Positions 34,280-43,338 of a stretch of 64,000 nucleotides of DNA are shown here, one piece after another. This stretch comes from Streptomyces eurythermus. GTDB lineage: Bacteria > Actinomycetota > Actinomycetes > Streptomycetales > Streptomycetaceae. The DNA lies in NCBI RefSeq assembly GCF_014649115.1, contig NZ_BMSK01000017.1, positions 124,001 to 188,000 on the forward strand, read 5' to 3'. The notes under the pieces are model-generated. The model saw only the letters and a program-made list of their open reading frames with translations. It was not told the DNA's origin and ran no database searches. Numbering within the stretch: position 1 is the first letter of the stretch; every line of letters begins with the position of its first letter. A program made the position numbers and the translations under genes.

Positions 34280-34316
34280 GGAAGCGGCGGGGCGGCCGGA
34301 GGCCGGAGCGGTGGCG

Positions 34317-36545
34317 TCAGGTGGCCGGGGCCTGGTGCTGGGCCCGGCCCACGTCGTACACCCCCGGTACGTCCCGCATGGCCCGCATCAGGGCCGGGAG
34401 GCGGGAGGCGTCGGGGAGCTGGAGGGTGTAGGTGTGGCGCACCCGCTGCTGGCTGGGCGGTTCGACGGTGGCGGAGACGATCTCGGCGCCCGCGAGGGCG
34501 ATGGCCTCGGTGAGGTCGGCGAGCAGATGGGGGCGGCCGAACGATTCAGCGACCAGGGTGACCCGGCACTCGGAGGTGTCCCCCCAGCGCACGCCGATCT
34601 CCGCGCGCCCCAGGCCCTTCATGTGCGCCACCGCCGCGCACTCCACGCGATGTACGGTCACCACTCCCCCGCGCACCGCGAACCCGGTGATCTCGTCCGG
34701 CGGTACGGGCGTACAGCACCCGGCGAGCCGTACGGCGGCGCCGGGCCGGTCCGCGAGGACGTCGGCGCGCCGGGGGCGCGGGGCGTCCGCGGGGGCGGCG
34801 GCCGTGGCCTCGCCGTCGCGGGCCGAAGTTGCACGCGCTGCGGCGGCGGCGCGGTCGTCCGGTTCGGTCGCGCCGGCGTCGTCGTCCGGGTCGGTGCCGC
34901 CGCCGGGGTGGGTGGCCAGCCAGCGCTGGATGGCGATGCGGGCGGCCGGTGTGTGGGCGTGGTCCAGCCATTCGCGGGACGGCTCGGAGGCGGGGTCCTG
35001 ACCCATCAGGAGCTGGACGGTGTCGCCGTCGCGCAGGACCGTGCTGAGGGTGGCGAGCCGGCCGTTGACACGGGCGCCGATACAGGCGTGCGCGTCCTCG
35101 CCGTACTGCGCGTAGGCGGCGTCCACGCAGGTGGCGCCCTCGGGCAGGCCGAGCGTGCCGCCGTCGGGGCGGAAGACGGTGATCTCGCGGTCCTGCGCGA
35201 GGTCCTCGCGCAGGGTGGACCAGAAGGTGTCGGGGTCGGGGGCGGCCCGCTGCCACTCGAGGAGGCGGGACAGCCAGCCGGGACGGGTGGGGTCGACGCG
35301 CTCGCCCTCGGCGGGGGACGCCTCGTTGGCCGGGGCGCCGGACTCGGGGGCGGGCGCGTACGGGTTGCCGAGGGCCACGACACCGGCCTCGGCGACCTTG
35401 TGCATCTGGTGGGTGCGGATGAGGACCTCGACCATCTGCCCGTCGGGGCGGGCGACCGCGGTGTGCAGGGACTGGTAGAGGTTGAACTTCGGTACGGCGA
35501 TGAAGTCCTTGAACTCCGAGACCACCGGCGTCATGCAGGTGTGCAGTTCGCCGAGGACGGCGTAGCAGTCCGCGTCCTCGTTCACCAGCACCAGCAGGCG
35601 GCCGAAGTCGGTGCCGCGCAGCCGGCCGCGCTTGCGGGCCACCCGGTGGACGGAGACGAAGTGCCGGGGGCGGATGAGGACCTCGGCCGGGATGTCGGCC
35701 TCGCGCAGCACCCCGCGCGCCTCCTCGGCGACCTCGGCGAGCGGGTCGCCGGGGCGGGCGGCGTTCTCGGCGATCAGCTCGCGGGTGCGGGCGTACTCCT
35801 CGGGGTGGAGGACGGCGAAGACCAGGTCCTCCAGCTCGGTCTTGAGGGCCTGCACGCCGAGGCGCTCGGCGAGCGGGATGAGGACGTCACGGGTGACCTT
35901 GGCGATCCGGGCCTGTTTCTCGGGGCGCATCACGCCGAGGGTGCGCATGTTGTGCAGGCGGTCGGCGAGTTTGATCGACATCACGCGCACGTCGTTGCCG
36001 GTGGCGACGAGCATCTTGCGGAAGGTCTCCGGTTCGGCGGCGGCTCCGTAGTCGACCTTCTCCAGTTTCGTGACGCCGTCGACCAGGTAACGCACCTCCT
36101 CGCCGAACTGCTCCCGCACCTGTTCGAGCGTCACGTCGGTGTCCTCGACGGTGTCGTGCAGCAGGGAGGCCGTCAGGGTCGTGGTCTCCGCGCCGAGTTC
36201 GGCGAGGATCAGGGTCACGGCGAGCGGGTGCGTGATGTACGGCTCGCCGCTCTTGCGCGTCTGGCCGCGGTGCGAGGACTCGGCCAGGACGTAGGCGCGG
36301 CGCAGGGGTTCGATGTCGGCGTCGGGGTGGTGGGCGCGGTGCGCCTCCACGACGTGGCCGATCGCGTCGGGCAGTTTGTCGCGGGTGGCGGAGCCGAGCA
36401 GCGCGGCGCGGCCGAGCCGGCGCAGGTCGATCCGGGGCCGGGCCTTTCTGCGTGGCGTCGCGGGTGCCGCGGACGCGGTGAGCGCCTGCGGCACCGGGGG
36501 CGCCACCGGACCAGCGGTCGCAGGGTTCGTGGCCTCCGCACTCAT
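34317..36545 (-). CDS. rshA: RelA/SpoT-homologue (p)ppGpp hydrolase/synthetase, RshA-like
   Basis: This 742-residue protein starts at ATG 36545 with GGAGG 5 nt upstream; a GTG at 36551 overlaps that site. The HD hydrolase domain is intact: LLHDTVEDTD (H130, D131) and IKLADRLHNMRTL. The synthetase half is present but altered. RPRHFVSVHRVAR replaces the RxKxxYSIxxKM substrate loop, and TDFGRLLVLV replaces DLLAIR, while VEVLIRTHQMH and FKDFIAVPKFNLYQSLHT remain. TGS and ACT domains follow. It is therefore predicted mainly to degrade (p)ppGpp, with synthesis doubtful. It is the second Rsh of Streptomyces, distinct from the main RelA. Confidence 0.9.
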   Translation of the reverse strand: MSAEATNPATAGPVAPPVPQALTASAAPATPRRKARPRIDLRRLGRAALLGSATRDKLPDAIGHVVEAHRAHHPDADIEPLRRAYVLAESSHRGQTRKSGEPYITHPLAVTLILAELGAETTTLTASLLHDTVEDTDVTLEQVREQFGEEVRYLVDGVTKLEKVDYGAAAEPETFRKMLVATGNDVRVMSIKLADRLHNMRTLGVMRPEKQARIAKVTRDVLIPLAERLGVQALKTELEDLVFAVLHPEEYARTRELIAENAARPGDPLAEVAEEARGVLREADIPAEVLIRPRHFVSVHRVARKRGRLRGTDFGRLLVLVNEDADCYAVLGELHTCMTPVVSEFKDFIAVPKFNLYQSLHTAVARPDGQMVEVLIRTHQMHKVAEAGVVALGNPYAPAPESGAPANEASPAEGERVDPTRPGWLSRLLEWQRAAPDPDTFWSTLREDLAQDREITVFRPDGGTLGLPEGATCVDAAYAQYGEDAHACIGARVNGRLATLSTVLRDGDTVQLLMGQDPASEPSREWLDHAHTPAARIAIQRWLATHPGGGTDPDDDAGATEPDDRAAAAARATSARDGEATAAAPADAPRPRRADVLADRPGAAVRLAGCCTPVPPDEITGFAVRGGVVTVHRVECAAVAHMKGLGRAEIGVRWGDTSECRVTLVAESFGRPHLLADLTEAIALAGAEIVSATVEPPSQQRVRHTYTLQLPDASRLPALMRAMRDVPGVYDVGRAQHQAPAT

Positions 36546-36730
36546 GGGCACCTCCGGCTCGTGGACCGGCGGACGGAGTCCCGGGGCACACGCGGCTCAG
36601 GGTTGGCGGCATTCCCCCGTCCGTGCCGGTGCTTGATGCTACCGAGCCCGCCACGCCCGACCGACCGCCTCCGGCCGAGCGTGAAACGGATCACCCATTC
36701 GAGCGATGAAATCGAGGTTTAGGTTTTCGG

Positions 36731-37600
36731 TCAGCCGAACGTCTGGGCCAGCCATTCGGCGTCGATCTCGCCCTCGGCGACGATCACGGCGGGTCCGGTC
36801 ATCTCGATCTCGCCGTCCGGCCGCTCGGTGACGACCAGGCGTCCGCCGGGCACGTCGACGGTGTACGTGGCCGGGGTGCCGGTGACGGCCGGGTCGGCGC
36901 CGTCCCTGCGGGCGGTGGCCACGGCGACGGCGCACGCGCCCGTGCCGCACGAGCGGGTCTCGCCGGAGCCGCGCTCGTGCACGCGCATGGCGACGTGACG
37001 GGGGCCCCGGTCGACGACGAACTCGACGTTCACGCCGTCCGGGTAGGCGCTCGCCGGGCTGACCGGCGGCGCGGTGTACAGCTCGCCGGCGTGCGCCAGG
37101 TCGGCCACGAAGGCCACCGCGTGCGGGTTGCCCATGTTGACGTTGCGCGCGGGCCAGCTGCGCTCGCCGACGGTCACCGTGACGTCCCCTTCGGGGAGGC
37201 GGGCGCGGCCCATGCCGATCGTGATGTCACCGTTCTTCGCGATGTGGACGCTCTTCACGCCCGCGCGCGTGGCGATCGCCAGGTCGCCCTCGGTCACATG
37301 TCCGGCGCGCTGGAGGTAGCGCGCGAACACACGGCTGCCGTTGCCGCACATCTCGGCGATCGAGCCGTCGCCGTTGCGGTAGTCCATGAACCACTCGGCC
37401 TCGCCGGCCATCGCCCGGGCCTCCGGGTGCGCCGCGGACCGTACGACGCGCAGCACACCGTCGCCTCCGATGCCCGCCCGGCGGTCGCACAGCGCGGCCA
37501 CGGCGGCCGGGGACAGGTCGAGGGCGTTCTCCGGGTCCGGGACGATCACGAAGTCGTTCTCCGTGCCGTGACCCTTGAGGAAGGCGATCCGTGTGCTCAT
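36731..37600 (-). CDS. dapF: Diaminopimelate epimerase
   Basis: This 289-residue enzyme has the two catalytic cysteines C85 (AEMCGNGSRVF) and C218 (GETRSCGTGACA). It converts LL- to meso-diaminopimelate in lysine biosynthesis; Streptomyces walls use LL-diaminopimelate, so this step mainly feeds lysine. It lies downstream of miaA and a membrane-protein gene on the same strand, the usual Streptomyces order. Confidence 0.97.
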   Translation of the reverse strand: MSTRIAFLKGHGTENDFVIVPDPENALDLSPAAVAALCDRRAGIGGDGVLRVVRSAAHPEARAMAGEAEWFMDYRNGDGSIAEMCGNGSRVFARYLQRAGHVTEGDLAIATRAGVKSVHIAKNGDITIGMGRARLPEGDVTVTVGERSWPARNVNMGNPHAVAFVADLAHAGELYTAPPVSPASAYPDGVNVEFVVDRGPRHVAMRVHERGSGETRSCGTGACAVAVATARRDGADPAVTGTPATYTVDVPGGRLVVTERPDGEIEMTGPAVIVAEGEIDAEWLAQTFG

Positions 37601-37652
37601 TCCTCGATCGTACGGGAGGGCACCGACAGCGGGCCGGTGCAGGCCGGGCGGC

Positions 37653-38393
37653 TCAGCGGAGCCTCGCGACCCGCCAGACGGCGAGGACGACCACCAGGGC
37701 CACCAGGAGGACGTAGCCGAGGACGACCCGCCAGTCCGGGCGGCGGCCCGAGCCGCGCGGGGGCAGGCCCGGCCAGGTGTAGCCGACCCGGCGGGCGGCC
37801 ATCATGCCCCAGCCCGCGGCGCAGGAGCAGATCAGCAGGCCGAGCATGGCGATGACCGCGCCGCTGTCGCCGAAGTCGAAGGCGAGCGGGAAGGCGAACA
37901 TCAGGGAGCCGACGGCGCCGAGGCCCACGATGGGTGCCAGCTGCCAGATGCGCAGCCGGCGCTGCGGGCGCAATTCGACCTCGACCTCCGGGCCGTCCGG
38001 GTACATCTCCTCGGGCGCCGGTCCGTCGGCGGTGACGCCGCCCTGGGTGTCGTCGGGGCCGTCGTCGACGAGACGGTCGTCGGTCAGGGGGTCGGCGGCC
38101 AGGGGGTCCGCCGCCAGGGGATCGGCGGCAAGACGGTCGACGGCGAGGGGGTCACCGGGAAGGAGATCACCGGTAACGGGGTCTGTCGCCAGGGGGTTTC
38201 CGGCCGGGTGGTCGTCCGCCGGGGCGTGGCCGGGCGGGCCGCTGTGCGGACGGTCGGCGTGGGGCCCGTCCGCGCAGGAGCCGTTCGGCCGGGGGCGGTA
38301 CTCGTGCGGGTGGTCCGCGCCCGGGCCGGGGTCGTCACTCTCCGTGGTGACGGGCTCGGTGCTTTGTGCGGTGTCGCGAGGGCCGGCCTCCAT
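37653..38393 (-). CDS. Membrane protein with Asp/Pro/Leu pentapeptide-like repeats
   Basis: This 246-residue protein starts at ATG 38393; GTG 38399 is also possible. The N-terminal 130 residues are acidic and disordered. They include a degenerate five-residue repeat (DRLAADPLAADPLAADPL and variants). Three hydrophobic segments follow (IWQLAPIVGLGAVGSLMFAFPL, SGAVIAMLGLLICSCAAGWGMM, VVLGYVLLVALVVVLAVW is the last), so it is probably an integral membrane protein with a cytosolic tail. No function is recognised. Location between miaA and dapF is conserved in streptomycetes as I recall it. Confidence 0.82.
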   Translation of the reverse strand: MEAGPRDTAQSTEPVTTESDDPGPGADHPHEYRPRPNGSCADGPHADRPHSGPPGHAPADDHPAGNPLATDPVTGDLLPGDPLAVDRLAADPLAADPLAADPLTDDRLVDDGPDDTQGGVTADGPAPEEMYPDGPEVEVELRPQRRLRIWQLAPIVGLGAVGSLMFAFPLAFDFGDSGAVIAMLGLLICSCAAGWGMMAARRVGYTWPGLPPRGSGRRPDWRVVLGYVLLVALVVVLAVWRVARLR

Positions 38394-38500
38394 CGCCACG
38401 CGCCCTCCCAACTAGGCTCCACTTGGTCGATCGAAGCTCGATGATGGCACGGCGCCGCAGGCCGCGATGACCGGCGGCGCATCCCGATGCCATGACGTGA

Positions 38501-39439
38501 TCAGGCTGTAACCGGTCGTTCGACCAACGCCAGGGCCTGCTGCGGAAGTTCCCCGCGGTCCGCGGCGGCCCCACTCAGCCAGTGCACCCGGGGATCCCGC
38601 CTGAACCACGCATCCTGGCGGCGCGCGAAGCGCTTGGTGGCACGCACGGTCTCGGCCCGCGCTTCCGCTTCGGTGCACTCCCCGGCCAGCGCCGCGAGGA
38701 CCTGCTGGTAGCCGAGCGCGCGCGAGGCCGTGCGCCCCTCGCGCAGGCCCTGCGCCTCCAGTGCGCGCACCTCGTCCACGAGGCCCGCCTCCCACATCCG
38801 GTCGACGCGCCGCGCGATCCGGTCGTCCAGTTCCGGACGGGCAACGTCGACGCCGATCTGGACGGTGTCGTACACCGAGTCGTGGCCCGGCAGATTGGCC
38901 GTGAAGGGCTGGCCGGTGATCTCGATCACCTCCAGCGCGCGGACGATCCGGCGGCCGTTGCTCGGCAGGATCGCGCGGCCGGCCTCGGGGTCGGCGGCGG
39001 CCAGCCGGGCATGCAGGGCGCCCGGGCCGCGCAGTGCCAGCTCCTCCTCCAGCCGGGCCCGGACCTCCGGGTCGGTGCCGGGGAACTCCAGGTTGTCGAC
39101 GGCTCCCCGGACGTAGAGGCCGGAGCCGCCGACCAGGATGGGCCAGCGGCCCTCGGCGAGCAGTGCGTCGATCCGCGCGCGGGCCAGTTTCTGGTACTCG
39201 GCGACCGAGGCGGCGACCGTCACGTCCCAGATGTCCAGCAGGTGGTGCGGGACGCCGCCGCGCTCCTCGGGCGTCAGCTTGGCGGTACCGATGTCCATCC
39301 CCCGGTACAGCTGCATGGAGTCGGCGTTGACGACCTCGCCGCCGAGTTGCTGGGCCAGGAAGACACCGAGATCGGACTTTCCGGCCGCGGTGGGTCCTAC
39401 GACGGCGATGACGCGGGGGGCGACGGGTGCACTGCTCAC
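38501..39439 (-). CDS. miaA: tRNA dimethylallyltransferase
   Basis: This 312-residue enzyme starts at GTG 39439 (MSSAPVAPRVIAVVGPTAAG). The P-loop GPTAAGKS, NADSMQLYRGMDIGTAKLT and GGSGLYVRG are MiaA signatures. It adds dimethylallyl to A37 of tRNAs that read UNN codons, the substrate later methylthiolated by MiaB, whose gene is nearby. The frame extends 140 codons further upstream but with no family sequence. It is divergent from the antitoxin-like gene. Confidence 0.95.
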   Translation of the reverse strand: MSSAPVAPRVIAVVGPTAAGKSDLGVFLAQQLGGEVVNADSMQLYRGMDIGTAKLTPEERGGVPHHLLDIWDVTVAASVAEYQKLARARIDALLAEGRWPILVGGSGLYVRGAVDNLEFPGTDPEVRARLEEELALRGPGALHARLAAADPEAGRAILPSNGRRIVRALEVIEITGQPFTANLPGHDSVYDTVQIGVDVARPELDDRIARRVDRMWEAGLVDEVRALEAQGLREGRTASRALGYQQVLAALAGECTEAEARAETVRATKRFARRQDAWFRRDPRVHWLSGAAADRGELPQQALALVERPVTA

Positions 39440-39538
39440 CGCACCAGTCTCGCAAACGTCCGGGAGACGCCTCGAAGGAGTCGGCACCGGGCGAGGTGGG
39501 TAGGTACGGGGCGACGCGACGAATCGCCCGTACGAGTA

Positions 39539-39577
39539 CCGTATGGAGTGAATACGGGCATATTCGCCCGGTTTCCC
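39539..39577. promoter_or_regulatory. Inverted repeats in the miaA/antitoxin-like divergent gap
   Basis: CCGTAT-N7-ATACGG (39539-39557) is followed by CGGGC-N6-GCCCG. They sit about 100 bp upstream of the gene at 39654 and may be operator or UTR structures. Function unknown. Confidence 0.4.
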
Positions 39578-39653
39578 TGCACGGTTTCCCGGCAGGCGGA
39601 CGGCGCGGTCGGCGAGGACGTCCGCGGGCAACCCCCGCGAGGGAAGGTGGACC

Positions 39654-39938
39654 ATGGGTCTGATGGACAACATGAAGGCCAAGCTGGGCCCGGCCAAGGA
39701 CAAGGTGTCGGACCTGGCCCGGCAGCATGGGGACAAGGTCCAGCACGGGATCGACAAGGCCGCCAAGGCCGTCGACGAGCGGACCAAGGGCAAGTACAGC
39801 GACAAGATCCAGGCGGGCACGGGCAAGGCCAAGGAGGCCATGGACCGCCTCGCGCACAAGAGCGGCCCTACGGCGACACCGCCGCCCCCGGACCCGACGA
39901 CCCCGACCCGCCCGGAGGGACCGCCACCGACTTCATGA
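39654..39938 (+). CDS. MT0933-type antitoxin-like protein (no partner toxin)
   Basis: This protein of 94 residues starts at ATG 39654 behind GGGAAGG. It is highly charged and Lys/Asp-rich in residues 1-70 (MKAKLGPAKDKVSDLARQHG, GIDKAAKAVDERTKGKY), as in the Rv0909/MT0933 antitoxin family, with a Pro/Thr tail. It is probably helical and cytosolic. No toxin gene is adjacent: the neighbour 6 nt away is convergent and LigB-like. Many actinobacteria carry such solo copies, so an antitoxin role is unproven. Confidence 0.8.
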   Translation: MGLMDNMKAKLGPAKDKVSDLARQHGDKVQHGIDKAAKAVDERTKGKYSDKIQAGTGKAKEAMDRLAHKSGPTATPPPPDPTTPTRPEGPPPTS

Positions 39939-39944
39939 GGAAGT

Positions 39945-40658
39945 TCAGGACCAGGTAGCGACCAGGTACCCCACTCCGTACGGCGCGTCCTCGTACAGCA
40001 GTGCGCCGGTGAGGTGCGCTTCGTGCGCCGCGCCGGCGAGGATCTGCCAGGGGGCGCGGCCCGCTGCCTTCAGTTCACGGGCGAGCGCGGGGTCCAGCGC
40101 CCGCAGGGCCGCCAGGTCGGCGGTTCCGAGCGCCCGTGCGGCCTCGGCGTCGAAGGGTGCCGCGCGCTCGTCCAGGTAGCCGGGCGCCTTGAGGGTGCGG
40201 CAGGCGCTGGCGTCGCCCATCACCAGCAGCGCCACCCGGCCGGCCCGGCCGGCCAGCTCCCGGCCCGTCTCGGCGCACCGCTCGGGCTCCAGCGTGTCGG
40301 CGACGCCGAGCCCCTCGACGGGGGCGTCCGCCCAGCCGGTCCGCTCCAGCAGCCAGGCGCCGACGGCCAGTGAGGCCGGCAGCTCGCGCTCCGGGGCGGC
40401 GCCGGTGGCGGTGCCCAGACGTACGTCCACGTCGACCCCGAACCCGCGGAACGTACCCGGGGTGCCCTGCGGGAACGGGCCGCGCCCGCCCGGCTCGGCG
40501 GCACCGACGACCACCAGCAGGTCGGGGCGGGCGGCGGCGAGCACGCCGAGCGCGTCCGAGCAGGCCGCGCGGGCGGCGTCCAGTTCTGGCGCGGCACCCG
40601 CGGCGACCTCGGGCACGAGCAGCGGAGGGCAGGGGCAGACTGCGGCGGCGACAAGCAT
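39945..40658 (-). CDS. Class III extradiol dioxygenase-like (LigB superfamily) protein
   Basis: The protein has 237 residues, starting MLVAAAVCPCPPLLVPEVA, and resembles LigB/AMMECR-linked MEMO-like proteins. Aligned features are DLLVVVGAAEPGG, VALLVMGDAS and WQILAGAAHEAHLTGALLYEDAPYGVGY at the C terminus. Most metal-binding histidines of true dioxygenases are missing, so an enzyme activity is doubtful. It sits just upstream of, and convergent with, the antitoxin-like gene and follows miaB on the same strand. Confidence 0.82.
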   Translation of the reverse strand: MLVAAAVCPCPPLLVPEVAAGAAPELDAARAACSDALGVLAAARPDLLVVVGAAEPGGRGPFPQGTPGTFRGFGVDVDVRLGTATGAAPERELPASLAVGAWLLERTGWADAPVEGLGVADTLEPERCAETGRELAGRAGRVALLVMGDASACRTLKAPGYLDERAAPFDAEAARALGTADLAALRALDPALARELKAAGRAPWQILAGAAHEAHLTGALLYEDAPYGVGYLVATWS

Positions 40659-40843
40659 GGTCGGCAGGTTAACTCCCCGCGCGGACCGGCCGGGCGCCGC
40701 CCTCGGTCACCGAGGATGTACGGCCCGGATGCCCGGACACCCGTAGGGCCTCGAACGGCCGGTAGCCGTACGACTCCGGGCGCGCGGAGACCCGTATAGC
40801 TCCGGACGCCCGGGCCCCCGTACGGCCCTTGCGTCGGCGGGCG

Positions 40844-42373
40844 TCAGTCGCAGCCGCAGCCGCTGGCCGCCGCCACCGGGAGCGGCTCGGGCACGCCGAT
40901 CTTCGGCAGGCCCAGCATCACGCCCGCCGGCTTGGCGCTCTCCGCCGCGTTGCGCTTCTCCCAGGCGTCGCCCGCGCGCGTACGGCGCACGGCGAGTACG
41001 GGGCCCTCGGCGAGGAGGTGGTGCGGGGCGGCGTAGGTGACCTCGACGGTGACGACGTCGCCGGGGCGGACCTCCTGGTCGGGCTTGGTGAAATGGACCA
41101 GGCGGTTGTCGGGGGCGCGGCCGGAGAGGCGGTGGGTGGCGCCGTCCTTGCGGCCCTCGCCCTCGGCGACCATCAGCTCCAGCGTGCGGCCGACCTGCTT
41201 CTTGTTCTCCTCCCAGGAGATCTCCTCCTGAAGGGCGACCAGCCGCTCGTAGCGCGCCTGGACGACCTCCTTGGGGATCTGGTTCTCCATGGTCGCGGCG
41301 GGGGTGCCGGGGCGCTTGGAGTACTGGAAGGTGAACGCCTGGGCGAACCGGGCCTCGCGGACGACGTGCAGCGTCTGCTCGAAGTCCTCCTCGGTCTCGC
41401 CGGGGAAGCCCACGATGATGTCGGTGGTGATCGCGGCGTGCGGGATGGCGGCCCGCACCTTCTCGATGATCCCCAGGTACCGCTCCTGGCGGTAGGAGCG
41501 GCGCATCGCCTTCAGGACCGTGTCCGAGCCGGACTGGAGCGGCATGTGCAGCTGGGGCATGACGTTCGGGGTCTCGGCCATGGCCGCGATCACGTCGTCC
41601 GTGAAGTCGCGAGGGTGCGGGGAGGTGAAGCGGACCCGCTCCAGGCCCTCGATCTTCCCGCAGGCGCGCAGCAGCTTGCTGAAGGCCTCGCGGTCGCCGA
41701 TGTCGGAGCCGTAGGCGTTGACGTTCTGGCCGAGCAGCGTGATCTCCGAGACGCCCTCGCCGACCAGGGTCTCGATCTCGGCGAGGATGTCGCCGGGACG
41801 GCGGTCCTTCTCCTTGCCGCGCAGCGCCGGGACGATGCAGAAGGTGCACGTGTTGTTGCAGCCGACGGAGATCGACACCCAGGCCGCGTAGGCACTCTCG
41901 CGGCGGGTCGGCAGCGTGGAGGGGAACGCCTCCAGGGACTCGGCGATCTCCACCTGCGCCTCCTCCTGGACGCGGGCGCGCTCCAGCAGGACGGGCAGCT
42001 TGCCGATGTTGTGCGTGCCGAAGACGACGTCCACCCAGGGCGCCTTCTTCACGATGGTGTCGCGGTCCTTCTGCGCGAGGCAGCCGCCGACCGCGATCTG
42101 CATGCCGGGGCGCGAGGCCTTCCTCGGCGCGAGCCGGCCGAGGTTGCCGTAGAGCCGGTTGTCGGCGTTCTCCCGGACCGCGCAGGTGTTGAAGACGACG
42201 ACGTCGGCGTCCCCGTCCGCGCCCTCGGGGGCCCGCACGTATCCGGCCTCTTCGAGCAGCCCGGCCAATCGCTCGGAGTCGTGGACGTTCATCTGGCACC
42301 CGTAGGTGCGGATCTCGTAACTCTTGGGGGCGGGAACGTCCACTGCCGGGCTCCGGTCGCTGCTGCTGGTCAT
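40844..42373 (-). CDS. miaB: tRNA-2-methylthio-N6-dimethylallyladenosine synthase
   Basis: This 509-residue radical-SAM methylthiotransferase starts at ATG 42373. Auxiliary cluster cysteines are in YGCQMNV, NTCAVR and GGCLAQ. The radical SAM cluster is CNNTCTFC, and a TRAM domain ends the protein. It adds the methylthio group to i6A37 made by MiaA. The C-terminal Gly-Cys tail (ASGCGCD) is unusual but typical of streptomycete copies. The extra 47 in-frame codons upstream look non-coding. Confidence 0.96.
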   Translation of the reverse strand: MTSSSDRSPAVDVPAPKSYEIRTYGCQMNVHDSERLAGLLEEAGYVRAPEGADGDADVVVFNTCAVRENADNRLYGNLGRLAPRKASRPGMQIAVGGCLAQKDRDTIVKKAPWVDVVFGTHNIGKLPVLLERARVQEEAQVEIAESLEAFPSTLPTRRESAYAAWVSISVGCNNTCTFCIVPALRGKEKDRRPGDILAEIETLVGEGVSEITLLGQNVNAYGSDIGDREAFSKLLRACGKIEGLERVRFTSPHPRDFTDDVIAAMAETPNVMPQLHMPLQSGSDTVLKAMRRSYRQERYLGIIEKVRAAIPHAAITTDIIVGFPGETEEDFEQTLHVVREARFAQAFTFQYSKRPGTPAATMENQIPKEVVQARYERLVALQEEISWEENKKQVGRTLELMVAEGEGRKDGATHRLSGRAPDNRLVHFTKPDQEVRPGDVVTVEVTYAAPHHLLAEGPVLAVRRTRAGDAWEKRNAAESAKPAGVMLGLPKIGVPEPLPVAAASGCGCD

Positions 42374-42480
42374 GCGTTCCAGGGTAGGCGGTCCAGGGCG
42401 GCCGGTGTCCCGGGAGTTCCCAGGTGGCACGGCCGCCCGGCACGGCGGACAGGGACGATGACACACCCGCTCCCGTCCCC

Positions 42481-42496
42481 TGTGACGGCAGTCACA
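42481..42496. promoter_or_regulatory. Crp-type binding site upstream of the ImmA gene
   Basis: TGTGACGGCAGTCACA is an exact TGTGA-N6-TCACA palindrome and also fits the streptomycete Crp pattern GTG-N6-GNCAC. It lies in the divergent gap between miaB and the ImmA/IrrE-type gene. Confidence 0.65.
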
Positions 42497-42497
42497 G

Positions 42498-42816
42498 AGG
42501 TTTACCGCGGGCACGTCCGTAAAGGCCGCGAGAGCAGGAGACGTTTTCCGCCAAAGGGCGTCCGAAAGCCCGGGCGGGCGTGTGCAAAAGGGCGGACGAC
42601 CTGCTTAGGTGGGTCGGCAGCTTGCCCCCGGGACACGGCCCGTGTCCGTACCGGCAAAGCCTTCCCGGGGGGCACACCGGACCACTTCACCGACGAGGAG
42701 GTCTCCGAGCGAGTGAGACGCCCAAGCGAGTCCGCCGTCGCCCCCGACGCGTCAGGGACGGGGAGCCGCCGCAGCCGTTCCGGCCGGTGAGAAACAGCGA
42801 ACGGGGGTGACGTCAG
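42498..42816. other. Upstream region of the ImmA operon, possible XRE-gene remnant
   Basis: No intact gene was found. A start-less plus-strand frame ending at 42790 contains GTPDHFTDEEVSERVRR, reminiscent of the N-terminal part of XRE regulators that often precede such ImmA genes, but no helix-turn-helix follows. A palindrome GGACACG-N3-CGTGTCC is at 42631-42647. Confidence 0.3.
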
Positions 42817-43338
42817 GTGAGGAGAACGAGCGAGTACGCGGCGCTGCAGCGCAGGTGTGCCGCGATTCTGCGGGACCTCGGGGTGGACCGGTCGCTCACC
42901 CTCGAGGAGCTCCGCGCGCGGGTGGAGGAGATGAGAGGCCGTCCGCTCGTGCTCCGGGAGCTGCCCGAGCAGGCGGCGGCCACCGGGGCGTGCGGGCTGT
43001 GGCTGGGCACCGAGGACGCCGACTACGTGTTCTACGAGACCAGGACGGCTCCCCTGCACCAGGAGCACATCATCCTGCACGAGATCGGCCATGTGCTGTG
43101 CGATCACCACCGGAGCTTCACGGACGACGGTGAACAGCCGGCCGGCCGGTTCCCGGAGGTTCCCACGCCCGGTCTCGTCAGGCGGCTGATGGCCAGAACC
43201 AGTTACACGACCACCGAGGAACAAGAAGCCGAGATGATCGCCAGCCTCATCCAGAGCGCCGGGAAGACCGGCCGGGTGACGGGCCCCCTGGGACGCCTCG
43301 GCGCGTTCCTGGGGGTGACCGCCGATGCCGGTGAGTGA
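42817..43338 (+). CDS. ImmA/IrrE-family metallopeptidase
   Basis: This 173-residue protein starts at GTG 42817 (MRRTSEYAALQRRC). The zinc site is HEIGHVLCDHH (HEIGH at 88-92), with the third ligand probably in EEQEAEMIASLI (about 135-146). ImmA/IrrE peptidases cleave a repressor partner to switch on mobile-element or stress genes. Here the partner regulator is missing. Its last codons overlap the start of the seven-helix protein gene by 14 nt, so translation is coupled. There is no signal peptide, so it acts in the cytosol. Confidence 0.9.
   Translation: MRRTSEYAALQRRCAAILRDLGVDRSLTLEELRARVEEMRGRPLVLRELPEQAAATGACGLWLGTEDADYVFYETRTAPLHQEHIILHEIGHVLCDHHRSFTDDGEQPAGRFPEVPTPGLVRRLMARTSYTTTEEQEAEMIASLIQSAGKTGRVTGPLGRLGAFLGVTADAGE

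Noticed and set aside
39654..40658. Complete toxin-antitoxin pair
   Set aside because: The neighbour is LigB-like and convergent, not a toxin.
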